Below, piece by piece: positions 47,014 through 56,343 of a stretch of DNA of 64,000 bases. The notes under the pieces are model-generated. The model was given only the letters and a program-made list of their open reading frames with translations, ran no database searches and was not told the origin of the DNA. The stretch covers positions 16,913 through 80,912 of the forward strand of contig CAIZLD010000067.1 in assembly GCA_903933715.1 (NCBI GenBank), in the 5' to 3' direction. The stretch comes from an uncultured Spartobacteria bacterium. Its GTDB lineage: Bacteria; Verrucomicrobiota; Verrucomicrobiia; Chthoniobacterales; Chthoniobacteraceae. The position numbers and the translations under genes were made by a program. How positions within the stretch are numbered: position 1 is the first letter of the stretch; the number at the start of each line of letters is the position of its first letter.

Positions 47014-48852
47014 ATGAGTCGCATCCAACTTTTATCCGAAGAGGTGGCCAGCCAGGTGGCGGCCGGGGAAGTCGTCGAACGCCCTGCCTCTGTCGTCAAG
47101 GAATTGGTGGAAAACGCCCTGGATGCCGGGGCGCGGCGGATCGAAGTGATGGTGCGCCGGGGCGGGATTTCGCTGATCCGGGTGGTCGATGACGGTTGCG
47201 GAATGGACCGGGACGACGCCCTCCTTTGCCTGGAACGCCATGCGACCAGCAAGATCCGCACCGGGGCGGACCTGGCGGCGATCCGCACCCTCGGGTTTCG
47301 CGGCGAAGCGTTGCCGAGCATCGCAAGTGTATCGCGCTTCCGCCTCTCGACGCGTGAACGGGACGCGGTGGCCGGAACCGAGCTGATGGTCACGGGCGGC
47401 AAAATGGAATATGTGCGCGATGGCGGCGATGCTCCCGGAACCCAGATCGAGGTCCGTTCCTTATTCTTTAATTTACCGGCCCGGCGGAAATTTCTGCGCA
47501 CCGAGAACACCGAGGGCAGCCATGTCGAGCAGCAGCTTCGGTTGCAGGCGTTGGGGCACCCGGAAGTCGGGTTCGTGCTGCTCACCGACGAGCGAACGGT
47601 TTTCCAGCTTCCTCCGGCCTCCGATTTGCGCGAGCGGATTTCCGGCCTGTGGGGCCATGCCCTCGCCAACGAGCTTTTGGAAATCCCTGCGATCGATTTT
47701 CACGGAATCTCGATTCGCGGTTACTTGGGCAAGCCGGGCCTGAGCCGCTCCACGCGGGCTCAACAGCTCGTTTTTGTCAACGGGCGCGCGGTTGAAAACT
47801 CAACGCTCAACCACGGGCTCCGGGAGGGGTATCACACGGCTCTGATGAAGGGGCAATACCCGGTCACCTTCCTGTTTTTGGAAATGGACCCGGCTGCCGT
47901 TGATGTGAATGTCCATCCCGCAAAACGGGAGGTCCGTTTCCGGGAGCCGTCCGCCGTTCGCGAGGCGTTGGTGGAAGCCGTCCAGCGCACGTTGGAGAGC
48001 GACCGCGTCCCGTGGACCCGCGAGTTTGCCGCCCCCATCGAACCGCTCCCGGAGCCGCCGCCCCATCCCAAGCCGTTGCCGCTCCCCGGCTTCACCGATT
48101 TTGAGCCTTCCCCGGCTCCGCGGTTGCCGATCACTCCTTTTGCGGAATCTTATCCCCCGGTGACTTTGCCGGAACGGAGGCCCGGAGGGTCCAGCCAATT
48201 TCCGGCGGTCATTGCGCCCCAACCCCCCGTGCCGCTGGGAGCGGTTCCGCCGGACCCCGCCGAGGCGCAGAAGCCGCGCTTCCGCCTGCTGGGGGTGCTG
48301 GGCAAGCTTTATATTGTGATGGAAAACGCCGGGGGATTGGTGCTTGTGGACCAGCATGCCGCCCACGAGCGGATCCTCTTTGAAGAACTGCGCCGCCGCA
48401 TGGAGGAAGTTGGCGTCCCCAGCCAGCGACTCCTGATGCCCGTCACGCTTCAACTCGCGCCCCGAGACAGCGACTGGGTGGAACAAAATCTGCCGACGCT
48501 CCAGAAAATGGGGCTTGGCGTCGAGGGATTTGGTTCAGGGACTTGGAAGCTCGACAGCATCCCGCAATTCATGCGCTCCCAGGAACCCCAGCAACTGCTC
48601 CATGAGATCATTGATGAACTGCGCGAAGTCAGCTCGCAAAGCTCCAAGCTGCGCCTGGGCGAAGAGTTGATCGCGAAAACCGTCTGCCGTCACGCGGTCA
48701 AGGCCCACGATACCTTGCGTGAACCGGAGTTGATTCGCCTCATCGACGACCTGCTCGCGTGCGAACTGCCTTACTGCTGCCCCCATGGGCGGCCCACGAT
48801 GATCCAAATCTCGTATTCGGAACTGGAAAAGAAATTCGGGCGCAAGGTGTAG
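47014..48852 (+). CDS. mutL: DNA mismatch repair protein MutL
   Basis: This 612-residue protein has the N-terminal GHKL ATPase with LSEEVASQVAAGEVVERPAS, VVDDGCGMDRDDALLCLERH, the TLGFRGEALPSIASVS lid region and PARRKFLRTENTE. A Pro-rich linker spans about 345-410. The C-terminal dimerisation domain carries VDQHAAHERILFEEL, the DQHA(x)2E(x)4E endonuclease motif, and a KTVCRHAVKAHDTL region. The motif means this MutL nicks DNA itself, as in organisms without MutH. MutS is not in the window. The gene starts a plus-strand run with the response regulator and csrA downstream. Confidence 0.95.
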   Translation: MSRIQLLSEEVASQVAAGEVVERPASVVKELVENALDAGARRIEVMVRRGGISLIRVVDDGCGMDRDDALLCLERHATSKIRTGADLAAIRTLGFRGEALPSIASVSRFRLSTRERDAVAGTELMVTGGKMEYVRDGGDAPGTQIEVRSLFFNLPARRKFLRTENTEGSHVEQQLRLQALGHPEVGFVLLTDERTVFQLPPASDLRERISGLWGHALANELLEIPAIDFHGISIRGYLGKPGLSRSTRAQQLVFVNGRAVENSTLNHGLREGYHTALMKGQYPVTFLFLEMDPAAVDVNVHPAKREVRFREPSAVREALVEAVQRTLESDRVPWTREFAAPIEPLPEPPPHPKPLPLPGFTDFEPSPAPRLPITPFAESYPPVTLPERRPGGSSQFPAVIAPQPPVPLGAVPPDPAEAQKPRFRLLGVLGKLYIVMENAGGLVLVDQHAAHERILFEELRRRMEEVGVPSQRLLMPVTLQLAPRDSDWVEQNLPTLQKMGLGVEGFGSGTWKLDSIPQFMRSQEPQQLLHEIIDELREVSSQSSKLRLGEELIAKTVCRHAVKAHDTLREPELIRLIDDLLACELPYCCPHGRPTMIQISYSELEKKFGRKV

Positions 48853-48932
48853 AGCGATTCAGGGAAAGACTCACGTCTGCAACGTGCCGCGCCTGATTGT
48901 TCGAATCTTCCGGCGGGCTATTGTGGACTCCC

Positions 48933-50435
48933 ATGAATTTCGAGAAAATTTTGATCGTTGACGATGATTTGGGCGGCCGCGCGGTGCTCGAGTCTTACCT
49001 CCTTTCGCAACAGTTCTCGGTAACCACGGCGGGGACGCTCGCCGAAGCCGATCTCCTGCTAAAGCAGAATTTTTTCGATCTGTTGTTGCTCGATATGGAA
49101 CTGCCAGACGGCAACGGCGCCACGCTATTGCCCCGCCTTGCGGGGATGGAGCCGCAGCCGATCGTTTTGATGCAAAGCGGCAATGCGAACAGCGATGAAA
49201 TGCTCCGATGCTTGCGCGCCGGAGCTTTTGATTTTTTGGCCAAACCGTTTTCCGTTGAAACTGTCCAGGCATCGATGAAACGGGCGGCGGATTTTCGCCA
49301 CAATCAGCAGGTCCGGCGTTATTTGGAAGACCAGGGAGAGCAGGGGGGCAAGCTTGTCGGCGACTCCTCCGGCATCCGGCATTTGCGCTCTTTGGTGGAA
49401 CGGGTCGCGCCGACGGAGACGCCGGTGCTGATCGCGGGGGAAAAAGGGACGAAAAAATATCGCCTCGCCTCAATGGTTCATCGCGCGAGCCTCCGGTCTG
49501 CCGGGCCATTGGTTGAGGTTTGCTGCGCGGGACTGGATGAATCCCACCTCGAAAACGATCTCTTTGGGCGTATCGGCGAAGCGTGCGAGGAGGGGAGTGG
49601 CCGACTGGTATTGCAGGGCGGGCGGCTCGAGTTGGCTGAGGGAGGCACGCTCTTGCTGGATGAAGTTTCGGAGCTTCCGATGTGTCTGCAATTAAAGCTT
49701 TGCGGCGTATTGCAAGCGCGGGAATGGGTGCGCCCGGGTGGGGAGCGCCCCATCAAGCTCGATATCCGTCTCATCGCCACCACCCAGCGCGATTTGGCCG
49801 GGTGCGTGGCCCGGGGAACGTTTTTGCCGGAACTTTACGAGCTTTTGAACGGCGCGGTCTTGCACCTGCCCCCCTTGCGCGAACGGATCGCCGATCTGCC
49901 CGCGCTGGTTTGCGATTGGGTGGACCGCAACCGCAGAACGGCCCGGATCGCCGGGATTTCCGATGAAGCCTTGCGGCATCTGATGGCCTACAGTTGGCCC
50001 GGCAACGTGCAGGAGCTGGAAAATGTGCTGGAGCGGGCGGCGCTTCTCGCGGAAGGAGGAGGCCGGATCGAAGCAGAAGCTTTCCAGGGCCTTAGCGAAA
50101 GCCGCGCCGGAGGTTTGCGGAACCCGGGGTTCCGGGGCGATTCCGAAGCGGCGCGCCTGCCGGAAGCCCGTTTCGGGAGCGATCCCCGCAATGAACCGCT
50201 CCTCACCCTCGAAGAATTGGAGAAACGGCAGGTCTTGCGCGCGCTGGAGATTACGAATCAAAACCGGACTCGCGCTGCAAGTCTGCTCAAAATCAGCGTT
50301 CGCACGCTCCGCAACAAACTCCATCAATACCGAAGCGAAGACCCAACGTTAGTCTTGACCTTAGCCCGGCAACGGCATCTCCCATTGGTCGCACCGATTG
50401 CAAAACCGCAAAGGAATATCAGCGGCCGTGCCTAA
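48933..50435 (+). CDS. NtrC-like response regulator with degenerate AAA+ domain
   Basis: This 500-residue protein has a receiver domain at 1-120 (LIVDDD, phosphoacceptor Asp in LLLLDMELPDGNG, Lys in FLAKPFS), an NtrC-type AAA+ domain at about 140-370, and a Fis-type helix-turn-helix at the end (EITNQNRTRAASLLKISVRT followed by LRNKL). Two hallmarks are lost. The Walker A reads GEKGTKKYRLA instead of GESGTGKE, and the GAFTGA sigma-54 contact loop is absent (DLFGRIGEACEEGSGRLVLQ in its place). Walker B (GGTLLLDEVSELP) and the R-finger region (LPPLRERIADLPAL) remain. It is therefore unlikely to activate sigma-54 promoters and probably acts as a phospho-controlled DNA-binding protein. The start at 48933 is preferred over a TTG at 48897. 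No sensor kinase is adjacent. Confidence 0.85.
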   Translation: MNFEKILIVDDDLGGRAVLESYLLSQQFSVTTAGTLAEADLLLKQNFFDLLLLDMELPDGNGATLLPRLAGMEPQPIVLMQSGNANSDEMLRCLRAGAFDFLAKPFSVETVQASMKRAADFRHNQQVRRYLEDQGEQGGKLVGDSSGIRHLRSLVERVAPTETPVLIAGEKGTKKYRLASMVHRASLRSAGPLVEVCCAGLDESHLENDLFGRIGEACEEGSGRLVLQGGRLELAEGGTLLLDEVSELPMCLQLKLCGVLQAREWVRPGGERPIKLDIRLIATTQRDLAGCVARGTFLPELYELLNGAVLHLPPLRERIADLPALVCDWVDRNRRTARIAGISDEALRHLMAYSWPGNVQELENVLERAALLAEGGGRIEAEAFQGLSESRAGGLRNPGFRGDSEAARLPEARFGSDPRNEPLLTLEELEKRQVLRALEITNQNRTRAASLLKISVRTLRNKLHQYRSEDPTLVLTLARQRHLPLVAPIAKPQRNISGRA

Positions 50436-50515
50436 TTCAGGACTAAAATAATATTACGGGTGTTAAACAATGGGTTAATGTGGCGATTGAGATCGTTCGC
50501 CAGAAGCACAGCAGA

Positions 50516-50529
50516 CCTTTTCGAAAAGG
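50516..50529. repeat. Perfect 14-bp palindrome upstream of csrA
   Basis: CCTTTTCGAAAAGG lies 81 bp after the response-regulator stop and 120 bp before csrA. It could be a protein-binding site or part of a weak terminator. No T-run follows immediately. Confidence 0.45.
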
Positions 50530-50648
50530 CGTTATTTCCTACAAAAAAGGCGGATTGAGGGCTTGCGGGGTTTCGTTTTTCATCGGAGATTCTACCAACG
50601 GGAACTGCGGAGCTAAAAGCTTCGTTACGACGTTTAGAATCGAAACCA

Positions 50649-50867
50649 ATGCTAGTCTTATCACGCAAAGTGGGGGAAACGATCATGATCGGAGATAATA
50701 TCGAGATCATGGTAACACGAATTGAACGGGACACCGTGCGGATCCGGATTGCCGCGCCTCGGGAAATTCCAATTTTCAGGGGTGAGCTTTACCGCGAAAT
50801 CAAGCGTGCCGCGGAGGGAGCCCAGCCCGAAAGCCTGGAAATTCCGCAGCCGCCTGTTTCAAGTTGA
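50649..50867 (+). CDS. csrA: Carbon storage regulator CsrA
   Basis: This 72-residue RNA-binding protein has the full CsrA core: [20 protein letters not shown], the [20 protein letters not shown] strands with the RNA-contacting GxxIxxP-like segment, and REIKRAAEG. CsrA dimers bind GGA motifs in mRNA leaders and alter translation or stability, classically in carbon storage, motility and stationary phase. The usual length is 60-70 residues. It is preceded by a 213-bp region that could hold its promoter, and is followed after 38 bp by the siroheme-decarboxylase-like gene. No flagellar genes, the usual neighbours, are here. Confidence 0.93.
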   Translation: MLVLSRKVGETIMIGDNIEIMVTRIERDTVRIRIAAPREIPIFRGELYREIKRAAEGAQPESLEIPQPPVSS

Positions 50868-50905
50868 GCTTGGTTTTAGGCTGATTTTTCGTCAAAATCC
50901 GCCTT

Positions 50906-52012
50906 GTGACTTCCTTTCCTTTTTCAACCGACTCAACCGATCCGGTCAACGCTCAGATTCTCACGGTCTCAGAAGACCGGATTGCGGGGTTTGTCAGGGA
51001 ACCGTTTGAAGCGGTTTCGGATCAGTCCGGCGTTCCGCTCGAGATGGTGATGGAACGTATCCGGGGAATGTTGCAAGCGGGGACAATCCGGCGAGTGCGT
51101 CAGACGTTGATTGCCACCAACCTCGCGGATGGGGCGCTGGTCGCTTGGCGTGTGCCCGAAGAAAAGCTTCATTCGGCTTTCGATTACATTCTTCAAAATG
51201 ACCCGTTTACCGGGCACGTCGTGATCCGCTCTGCGGAACCGGGGGCCGCGGGAGCCGATTACCGCCTTTGGACGACGCTCAAAGTCCCGGCGGGCAGTTC
51301 GTTGGAGGCTCATTGCGAGTTGCTCCGATGCCGGATCGGCGCGGACCGGTTCAAGCTGATGCCGGCGCTGGGGGTTTTCGCGCTCGGAGTCGGCCATGTG
51401 CGACGGCTTAAAATCGAGCCCGGTGACAAGTCGGCGAAACGGGCCGCAATGGTGCGGCCGCGCATTGTGGAACTCGATCCGCTGGATTGGCGGGTGCTGA
51501 TGGCGCTCAAACGGGAATTTACGCCCGAGGAAATCACCCGCAATCCGTGGAAAAGCCGTGCAGCGGAAGCCGGAGTCGATCTGGAGCAGTTTTGCGAGAT
51601 CGCCAGATCACTCGCCGAACGCCAGGTGATCGGGCGTTTTTCCACCTTTCTGGAGCATGTGAAGCCGTCGAAAACCGGGCAAAGCGTGACCCAGCATAAC
51701 GGGCTGTTTCATTGGGCGGTTCCGGCGGGCCGGGAAGAGGAGGCGGGCGGCGAGATTGGGCGTCACGAAATATTAACCCATTGTTATTGGCGCGATGGCG
51801 GCCCGGAATTTAACCACGTCAACATCATGGCCGTTGCCCATGGAACCGACAAGGCGCGGACCCTGGCCCACAAAGCGGCCATCGACGCGCATCTCGCGGC
51901 ATGTGGCATCCCGGTCGCCTACAGCAGCGTGTTTTGGGGGTCGCGCAGCGAGATCAAGCCGTCGGAGGTCTCGCCGGTGCTTTACCGCGAGTGGCTGGCG
52001 CAGATGAGGTAG
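50906..52012 (+). CDS. Fused AhbA/AhbB-like siroheme decarboxylase (tandem AsnC/Lrp-type halves)
   Basis: This 368-residue protein is made of two similar halves, each with a winged helix and an AsnC-like sandwich domain. Half one (1-185) has the turn AGTIRRVRQTLIATNLADGA; half two (190-368) has RQVIGRFSTFLEHVKPSKTG and EFNHVNIMAVAHGTDKARTL. This is the pattern of the AhbA/AhbB and NirDLGH group, which decarboxylates siroheme to didecarboxysiroheme for heme b or heme d1. AhbA and AhbB are normally separate proteins that pair. Here both seem to be in one chain. Other ahb or nir genes are not in the window, so an ordinary Lrp-type regulator remains possible. The start is a GTG at 50906. Confidence 0.7.
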   Translation: MTSFPFSTDSTDPVNAQILTVSEDRIAGFVREPFEAVSDQSGVPLEMVMERIRGMLQAGTIRRVRQTLIATNLADGALVAWRVPEEKLHSAFDYILQNDPFTGHVVIRSAEPGAAGADYRLWTTLKVPAGSSLEAHCELLRCRIGADRFKLMPALGVFALGVGHVRRLKIEPGDKSAKRAAMVRPRIVELDPLDWRVLMALKREFTPEEITRNPWKSRAAEAGVDLEQFCEIARSLAERQVIGRFSTFLEHVKPSKTGQSVTQHNGLFHWAVPAGREEEAGGEIGRHEILTHCYWRDGGPEFNHVNIMAVAHGTDKARTLAHKAAIDAHLAACGIPVAYSSVFWGSRSEIKPSEVSPVLYREWLAQMR

Positions 52013-52155
52013 TCAGCGCAACCCATCGCGCCCGGTCGCGATCCACCCACCGAGCCTGCAGTTTTCTGTTGCGCAGGGTGGATCGGCCGCTCTGCGGACG
52101 ATCTTGGGACGGCGTTTGGATGCCAATCTCCACGCCCGTTTTTAGTCTAAATACT

Positions 52156-53934
52156 TTATTTCTTCTGCGCCTCTTTGGCCCAGGTATCCTTGAGCGTGAT
52201 CGTTCGGTTAAAGACCAGCTTTTCCGGCGCGCTCTCGGGGTCGAGCGAAAAATAGGCGAGCCGCTCAAATTGGTAGCGTTCGTCCGGGGAAGCGCTGGCC
52301 AGCGATGGCTCGCATTTGGCCGTGACCACCTCATAGCTGTGCGGGTTGAGGAATTTTTTGAAGTCACCGCCTTCGGCATCCGGTTCAGGGACGGTGAATA
52401 GCCGGTCGTAGAGTCGCACTTCGGCATCGACCGAATGCGAGGCGCTCACCCAATGGATCGTCCCCTTGACCTTGCGATCGCCGTTGGGACCGCCGCGCTT
52501 GGTGGTCAGATCGACCGTGCAGCGCAGTTCCACGATTTCGCCCGCTTCGTTTTTGACCACCTCGTCGCATTGGATGATGTAGCCGTATTTAAGCCGCACT
52601 TCGCCACCGGGCCGGAGCCGGAAATATTTCGGCGGCGGGATTTCCATAAAATCGTCCGCGTCGATGAATAGTTCCTTGGTGAACGGGACTCTGCGGGTGT
52701 CCTCCGGGGCATTCGGGAGGTTAAACGCGTCGAGTTCCTCAAAATGATTGTCCGGGAGATTTGTCAGGACGATCTTGATCGGGCGCAGCACCGCGAACCG
52801 CCTCAGCGCGTGTTCGTTCAAGTAACTACGAATGGCGTGATCGAGCGCGCCGATCTCGGTAAGACCGTCGTATTTGGTAATGCCAATGTTGTAGGCGAAG
52901 TCGCGGAGCGCAACAGCGGGGACCCCGCGCCGACGGATGCCGCTGATGGTGGGCATGCGGGGATCGTCCCAGCCGGTGACCAGGCCGTCATCGACCAGTT
53001 GCATCAGCTTGCGCTTGCTCATCACCATGTAGGTCAGGTTCAGGCGCGCAAATTCAAATTGATGGGGCAGGGGGCGGGGAAGGTTGAGCGCTTCGAGAAT
53101 CCAGTCGTAAAGCGGCCGGTGAACCTCGAATTCCAGCGTGCAAATGGAGTGGGTCACGCCTTCGATGTAGTCGCTCAAACAATGGGCAAAATCGTACATC
53201 GGGTAAATGCGCCAGGCCGCGCCGGTGTGGTGATGCTCGACGTGGCGAATGCGGTAGAGCAGGGGATCGCGCAGCCAGATATTGGGGGCGGCCACGTCGA
53301 TCTTGGCCCGGAGCGTGCGAGCGCCATCCGGGAACTCGCCCGCCTTCATTCGAGCAAATAAATCGAGATTTTCCTCGATGCTCCGGCCGCGGAACGGGCT
53401 TGGCTTGCCGTTGCGCCGTAATTCGTCGATTTCCTCCGCCGAGAGATCGCACACGAACGCCTTGCCAAGCTGGATGAGTTGCACGGCGTAAGCGTGGATT
53501 TGCTCAAAGTAATCGCTTGCGTAGAACGGCTCGACCCCGGGCGTTCCCACGGGAACCGCGCCGAGATGGAAATCGGGTTTGCCGTTGACCGTTTGAGTTG
53601 CCGGAGTCGCCCCCTTCGGCTTCAAACCGAGGCAATGGTCGGCCCAGCCGCCGATAAGCCATTGGACATCGGCGGTGATGGAATCGACGTATTCGACATC
53701 CTCCTTGGTGGGGTTGGTGTCGTCCATGCGCAGATGGCAAACGCCGCCAAACTCGCGGGCAATGCCGAAGTTAAGGCAAATCGATTTTGCATGGCCGATG
53801 TGCAAATAACCGTTGGGCTCCGGCGGAAAGCGGGTGACGATTTTGTCGTATTTACCGGCCTGAACGTCTCCGGCGACGACGTCGCGGATAAAGTCGGACG
53901 GGGCTGGAGCGGGCGTTTCGGCTGGATTACTCAT
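52156..53934 (-). CDS. glnS: Glutaminyl-tRNA synthetase
   Basis: This 592-residue class I synthetase charges tRNA-Gln with glutamine. It has [20 protein letters not shown] (the HIGH signature), [20 protein letters not shown], the [20 protein letters not shown] region that discriminates GlnRS from GluRS, and the KMSKS-like [12 protein letters not shown]. The C-terminal anticodon-binding beta-barrels are complete up to the TWAKEAQKK end. The start at 53934 is chosen over one 14 codons upstream because MSNPAETP begins the usual disordered leader. Direct glutaminylation may make the GatCAB route unnecessary for Gln. Confidence 0.95.
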   Translation of the reverse strand: MSNPAETPAPAPSDFIRDVVAGDVQAGKYDKIVTRFPPEPNGYLHIGHAKSICLNFGIAREFGGVCHLRMDDTNPTKEDVEYVDSITADVQWLIGGWADHCLGLKPKGATPATQTVNGKPDFHLGAVPVGTPGVEPFYASDYFEQIHAYAVQLIQLGKAFVCDLSAEEIDELRRNGKPSPFRGRSIEENLDLFARMKAGEFPDGARTLRAKIDVAAPNIWLRDPLLYRIRHVEHHHTGAAWRIYPMYDFAHCLSDYIEGVTHSICTLEFEVHRPLYDWILEALNLPRPLPHQFEFARLNLTYMVMSKRKLMQLVDDGLVTGWDDPRMPTISGIRRRGVPAVALRDFAYNIGITKYDGLTEIGALDHAIRSYLNEHALRRFAVLRPIKIVLTNLPDNHFEELDAFNLPNAPEDTRRVPFTKELFIDADDFMEIPPPKYFRLRPGGEVRLKYGYIIQCDEVVKNEAGEIVELRCTVDLTTKRGGPNGDRKVKGTIHWVSASHSVDAEVRLYDRLFTVPEPDAEGGDFKKFLNPHSYEVVTAKCEPSLASASPDERYQFERLAYFSLDPESAPEKLVFNRTITLKDTWAKEAQKK

Positions 53935-53970
53935 GGCGTAAAGCGAACAGAATATCGGGCGGGCTGGGAA

Positions 53971-54007
53971 ATTCAACCCTTCCGCAGAAAATTCAACCCT
54001 TCCGCAG
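53971..54007. repeat. Direct repeat pair upstream of glnS
   Basis: ATTCAACCCTTCCGCAG occurs at 53971-53987 and 53991-54007, separated by AAA, 37 bp upstream of the glnS start. It may be a replication slip or a binding site; its role is unknown. Confidence 0.6.
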
Positions 54008-54100
54008 GGGGAATCAAATGTCTTCTCCTTCTGCCACTTTCATACCGTGCTCTCGTTTTCAAATATTACGACAAGTCGATACCATCACAATCATCGGGTG

Positions 54101-54773
54101 ATAACCCGAAGGGTTTAAAGCCGATAGCCAGTGGTTGAGCGCAGCGACACCACCGGATTCAAAAACAACACGGTTTCACCCCAACGGGGTGGCAGAAATA
54201 TCACTCCAGATAACGCGGCTCAAAGGCGACCCCTGCTTTGGTGAGCATCTCTTGAACTTCTTCGCGATAGGAGCGCTTCCGGTGATGCTCCTCCTGTTTT
54301 CTGATGTATTGCCGCACGGCTTCGGATGATGTTGCGCTAATCGTGAACGCGGCATACCCCTCCTGCCAGGCAAAAGAGCGTGTGCCGATTTCGTGATGAA
54401 TCCAAATGGAGGACGCTTTTTTCAATTCCCTGACCACATCGGCCAGGACGTGCGTGGCTTTCAAATTCACCAAAATATGGACATGATCCGCAATGCCGCC
54501 GATTTCCGTCGGGATTCCACCAAGACCATGCACCGTTCCGCCAAGATATTCATGAAGCCTGACCCGCCACTGGGCATCAATCATGGGTTCGCGGTTTTTC
54601 GTGCCGAATACCAAATGATAAGAAAGGCTAAGATAGGTTGATGCCATTTTGGGCATCATATCAAATATGCGGGAGTTCTGCCACCCCTTTGGGGTGAAGA
54701 CGGCTGGGGTATGGTTTCCGGTGGTGTCGCTCCGCTCAACCACCGGCTAATCGCTGTAAACCCTTCGGGTTAC
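54101..54773. mobile_element. IS200/IS605-like (REP-associated) element bounded by long inverted repeats
   Basis: A transposase gene sits between two pairs of inverted repeats. The outer pair (54101-54156 and 54718-54773, about 56 bp) is nearly identical in reverse complement; each arm contains the core ACACCACCGG and a small hairpin with ACCCGAAGGGT. The inner pair (54175-54197 and 54676-54698) each form a hairpin: CACCCC facing GGGGTG. Palindromic ends recognised as folded single strands are the rule for Y1 transposases and their REP relatives. No target-site duplication was found, as expected for this type. Copy number elsewhere is unknown. Confidence 0.75.
54201..54647 (-). CDS. IS200/IS605-type Y1 transposase (REP-associated tyrosine transposase-like)
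   Basis: This 148-residue HUH enzyme begins STYLSLSYHLVFGTKNREPM, with the His-hydrophobic-His motif in GIADHVHILVNLK (55-57) and the nucleophilic Tyr in AVRQYIRKQEEHHR (114). The final KAGVAFEPRYLE is a tail I associate with verrucomicrobial copies. Such enzymes cut and join single-stranded DNA at folded palindromes, which lie on both sides here. It appears complete and possibly active. The start at 54647 gives the normal N-terminus; the frame further upstream runs into the right-hand repeat. It lies between glnS and gltX. Confidence 0.88.
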   Translation of the reverse strand: MASTYLSLSYHLVFGTKNREPMIDAQWRVRLHEYLGGTVHGLGGIPTEIGGIADHVHILVNLKATHVLADVVRELKKASSIWIHHEIGTRSFAWQEGYAAFTISATSSEAVRQYIRKQEEHHRKRSYREEVQEMLTKAGVAFEPRYLE

Positions 54774-54871
54774 AAGAGGCGCTCCTTCGGGTTACAAGAG
54801 GCGCTCCTTCGGGTTACAAGAGGCGCTCCTTCGGGTTACAAGATGTCCCCTTCGGATTACAACATGTGCTG
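54764..54871. repeat. 22-bp tandem repeat, about five copies
   Basis: A unit starting TTCGGGTTACAAGAGGCG and ending CTCC is repeated exactly three times (54764-54829), then twice in diverged 21-bp form (54830-54850, 54851-54871). It grows out of the right end of the IS200-like element, whose terminal bases ACCCTTCGGGTTAC supply the first copy. It ends 8 bp before the gltX stop. There are no spacers, so it is not a CRISPR. Confidence 0.9.
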
Positions 54872-54879
54872 CGCTTATC

Positions 54880-56205
54880 CTATGCAAATTTTTCCGCCGT
54901 TTTCCGCAGCCGCGCGACGGTCCGTTCTTTGCCCAGCACTTCCATCATATGATAGAGGCTCGGGCCGACGGAGCGGCCGCTCACGGCGATGCGCGTGGGG
55001 TGGATCAGCTCTTTATTTTTCCAGCCCATCTCGGCGGCGGTGGCTTTGAGGGTGGCTTCCACGCTTTCCGCCGTCCACGCTTCGCTCGCTTCGTAGCGGT
55101 CGGCGAGGATAGTCAATTTTTCGAGCGCGCCGGGGACTTTGAGCGCTTTCTCCACGGCTTCTTCTTCAAAAGCGTAATCTTCGGTGAAGAAAAAGCTGAT
55201 CCGGTCGGGCACTTCGCTCAAGAGCTTCGTTTTTTCCTGAATAATGGCCAGGACCGGCTTGAGCGCGGCCTCGGTACCATAGGGGATGCCCGCTTTTTGG
55301 ATAAACGGCAGGCTTAATTCAAAGAACCGCTCCGGGCTCATGTGGAGCAGGTATTGCGTGTTCATCCAGTTGCATTTGTCCAGGTCGAACGCGGCGTTGC
55401 TGTGGTTGATCTTCGGGAGGTCGAACAGCTCGATGATTTCTTTAATATCGATAATTTCGCGGTTGTCCTTGGGCGACCAGCCGAGCAGGCAGAGATAGTT
55501 GACGACGGCTTCCGGGGCGTAACCCAGCTCCATGTAACCGCCAATCGCCGCCCCCTGGTCGCGCTTGCTCATTTTCGAGCCGTCGCGGTTGAGGATCAGC
55601 GGGATATGAGCAAACTGCGGCGGCTTCGCGCCGAGCGCCTTGTAAAGCTCGATGTGCTTGGGGGTGTTGGAAAGGTGATCCTCCCCCCGGATGACGTGGG
55701 TCATCCCCATCTCGATGTCATCGACGACGTTGACAAAGTGGAAAATCCAGCCGCCATCGGGCCGCCGGATGGTGATGTCGGGATGCGTCTCCGGGTTGGT
55801 GAGGTCAAACTCGATGTGCCCACAAACGAGGTCGTCGAGCGCCACCATTTCGCGAGGGGAACGGAACCGCCACGCGCCGCCGTGTTCGTAAAGGTGTCCG
55901 GCGTCTTTGAGCTGGTTGAAATAGCGCAGGTAAATTTCCTCGCGCTCGCTTTGGAAATACGGACCGCAATCGCCGCCTTTGAACGGACCTTCGTCCCAGC
56001 CCAGCCCCAGCCATTTGAGGCCGTCGTAAATGGCTTGCGTGGCTTCGGCGGTGTTGCGGGCTTTATCGGTGTCTTCGATGCGCAGGATGAACGTGCCGCC
56101 GGTGTGCCGGGCGTAGAGCCAGTTGAAAAGCGCGGTGCGGGCGCCGCCGACGTGAAGGTAGCCGGTGGGCGAGGGAGCGAAGCGAACACGGACGTTGGAA
56201 TTCAT
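54880..56205 (-). CDS. gltX: Glutamyl-tRNA synthetase
   Basis: This 441-residue class I synthetase charges tRNA-Glu. It has VRVRFAPSPTGYLHVGGART (HIGH signature), FILRIEDTDKARNTAEATQA, MGMTHVIRGEDHLSNTPKHI and the KMSKS motif in DGSKMSKRDQGAAI. The C-terminal anticodon-binding helical part ends with RLRKTAEKFA. The start at 56205 is taken; another ATG four codons upstream (56217) would add only MAVP and cannot be excluded. The length is a little short of the usual 465-480 residues but all motifs are there. Tandem repeats abut the 3' end. Confidence 0.95.
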   Translation of the reverse strand: MNSNVRVRFAPSPTGYLHVGGARTALFNWLYARHTGGTFILRIEDTDKARNTAEATQAIYDGLKWLGLGWDEGPFKGGDCGPYFQSEREEIYLRYFNQLKDAGHLYEHGGAWRFRSPREMVALDDLVCGHIEFDLTNPETHPDITIRRPDGGWIFHFVNVVDDIEMGMTHVIRGEDHLSNTPKHIELYKALGAKPPQFAHIPLILNRDGSKMSKRDQGAAIGGYMELGYAPEAVVNYLCLLGWSPKDNREIIDIKEIIELFDLPKINHSNAAFDLDKCNWMNTQYLLHMSPERFFELSLPFIQKAGIPYGTEAALKPVLAIIQEKTKLLSEVPDRISFFFTEDYAFEEEAVEKALKVPGALEKLTILADRYEASEAWTAESVEATLKATAAEMGWKNKELIHPTRIAVSGRSVGPSLYHMMEVLGKERTVARLRKTAEKFA

Positions 56206-56343
56206 AGGAACCGCCAATTTTGCCTTACCCGCCGGGGAATTTCACCCCATTTCCTGCGAATTTTCAGGTTTCCACGCGAGGCGGGCCGCCGGAGGGGTGT
56301 TTGCGATTGTGTCCTCGGGCGGTTTTTGGGATGCTTTAAAGCT

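Noticed and set aside
54764..54871. CRISPR array
   Set aside because: The 22-bp units are directly adjacent without unique spacers, and no cas gene is present.
55342..56343. In-frame upstream extension of the small lipoprotein
   Set aside because: It is antisense to gltX. The lipoprotein signal starts at 56344.
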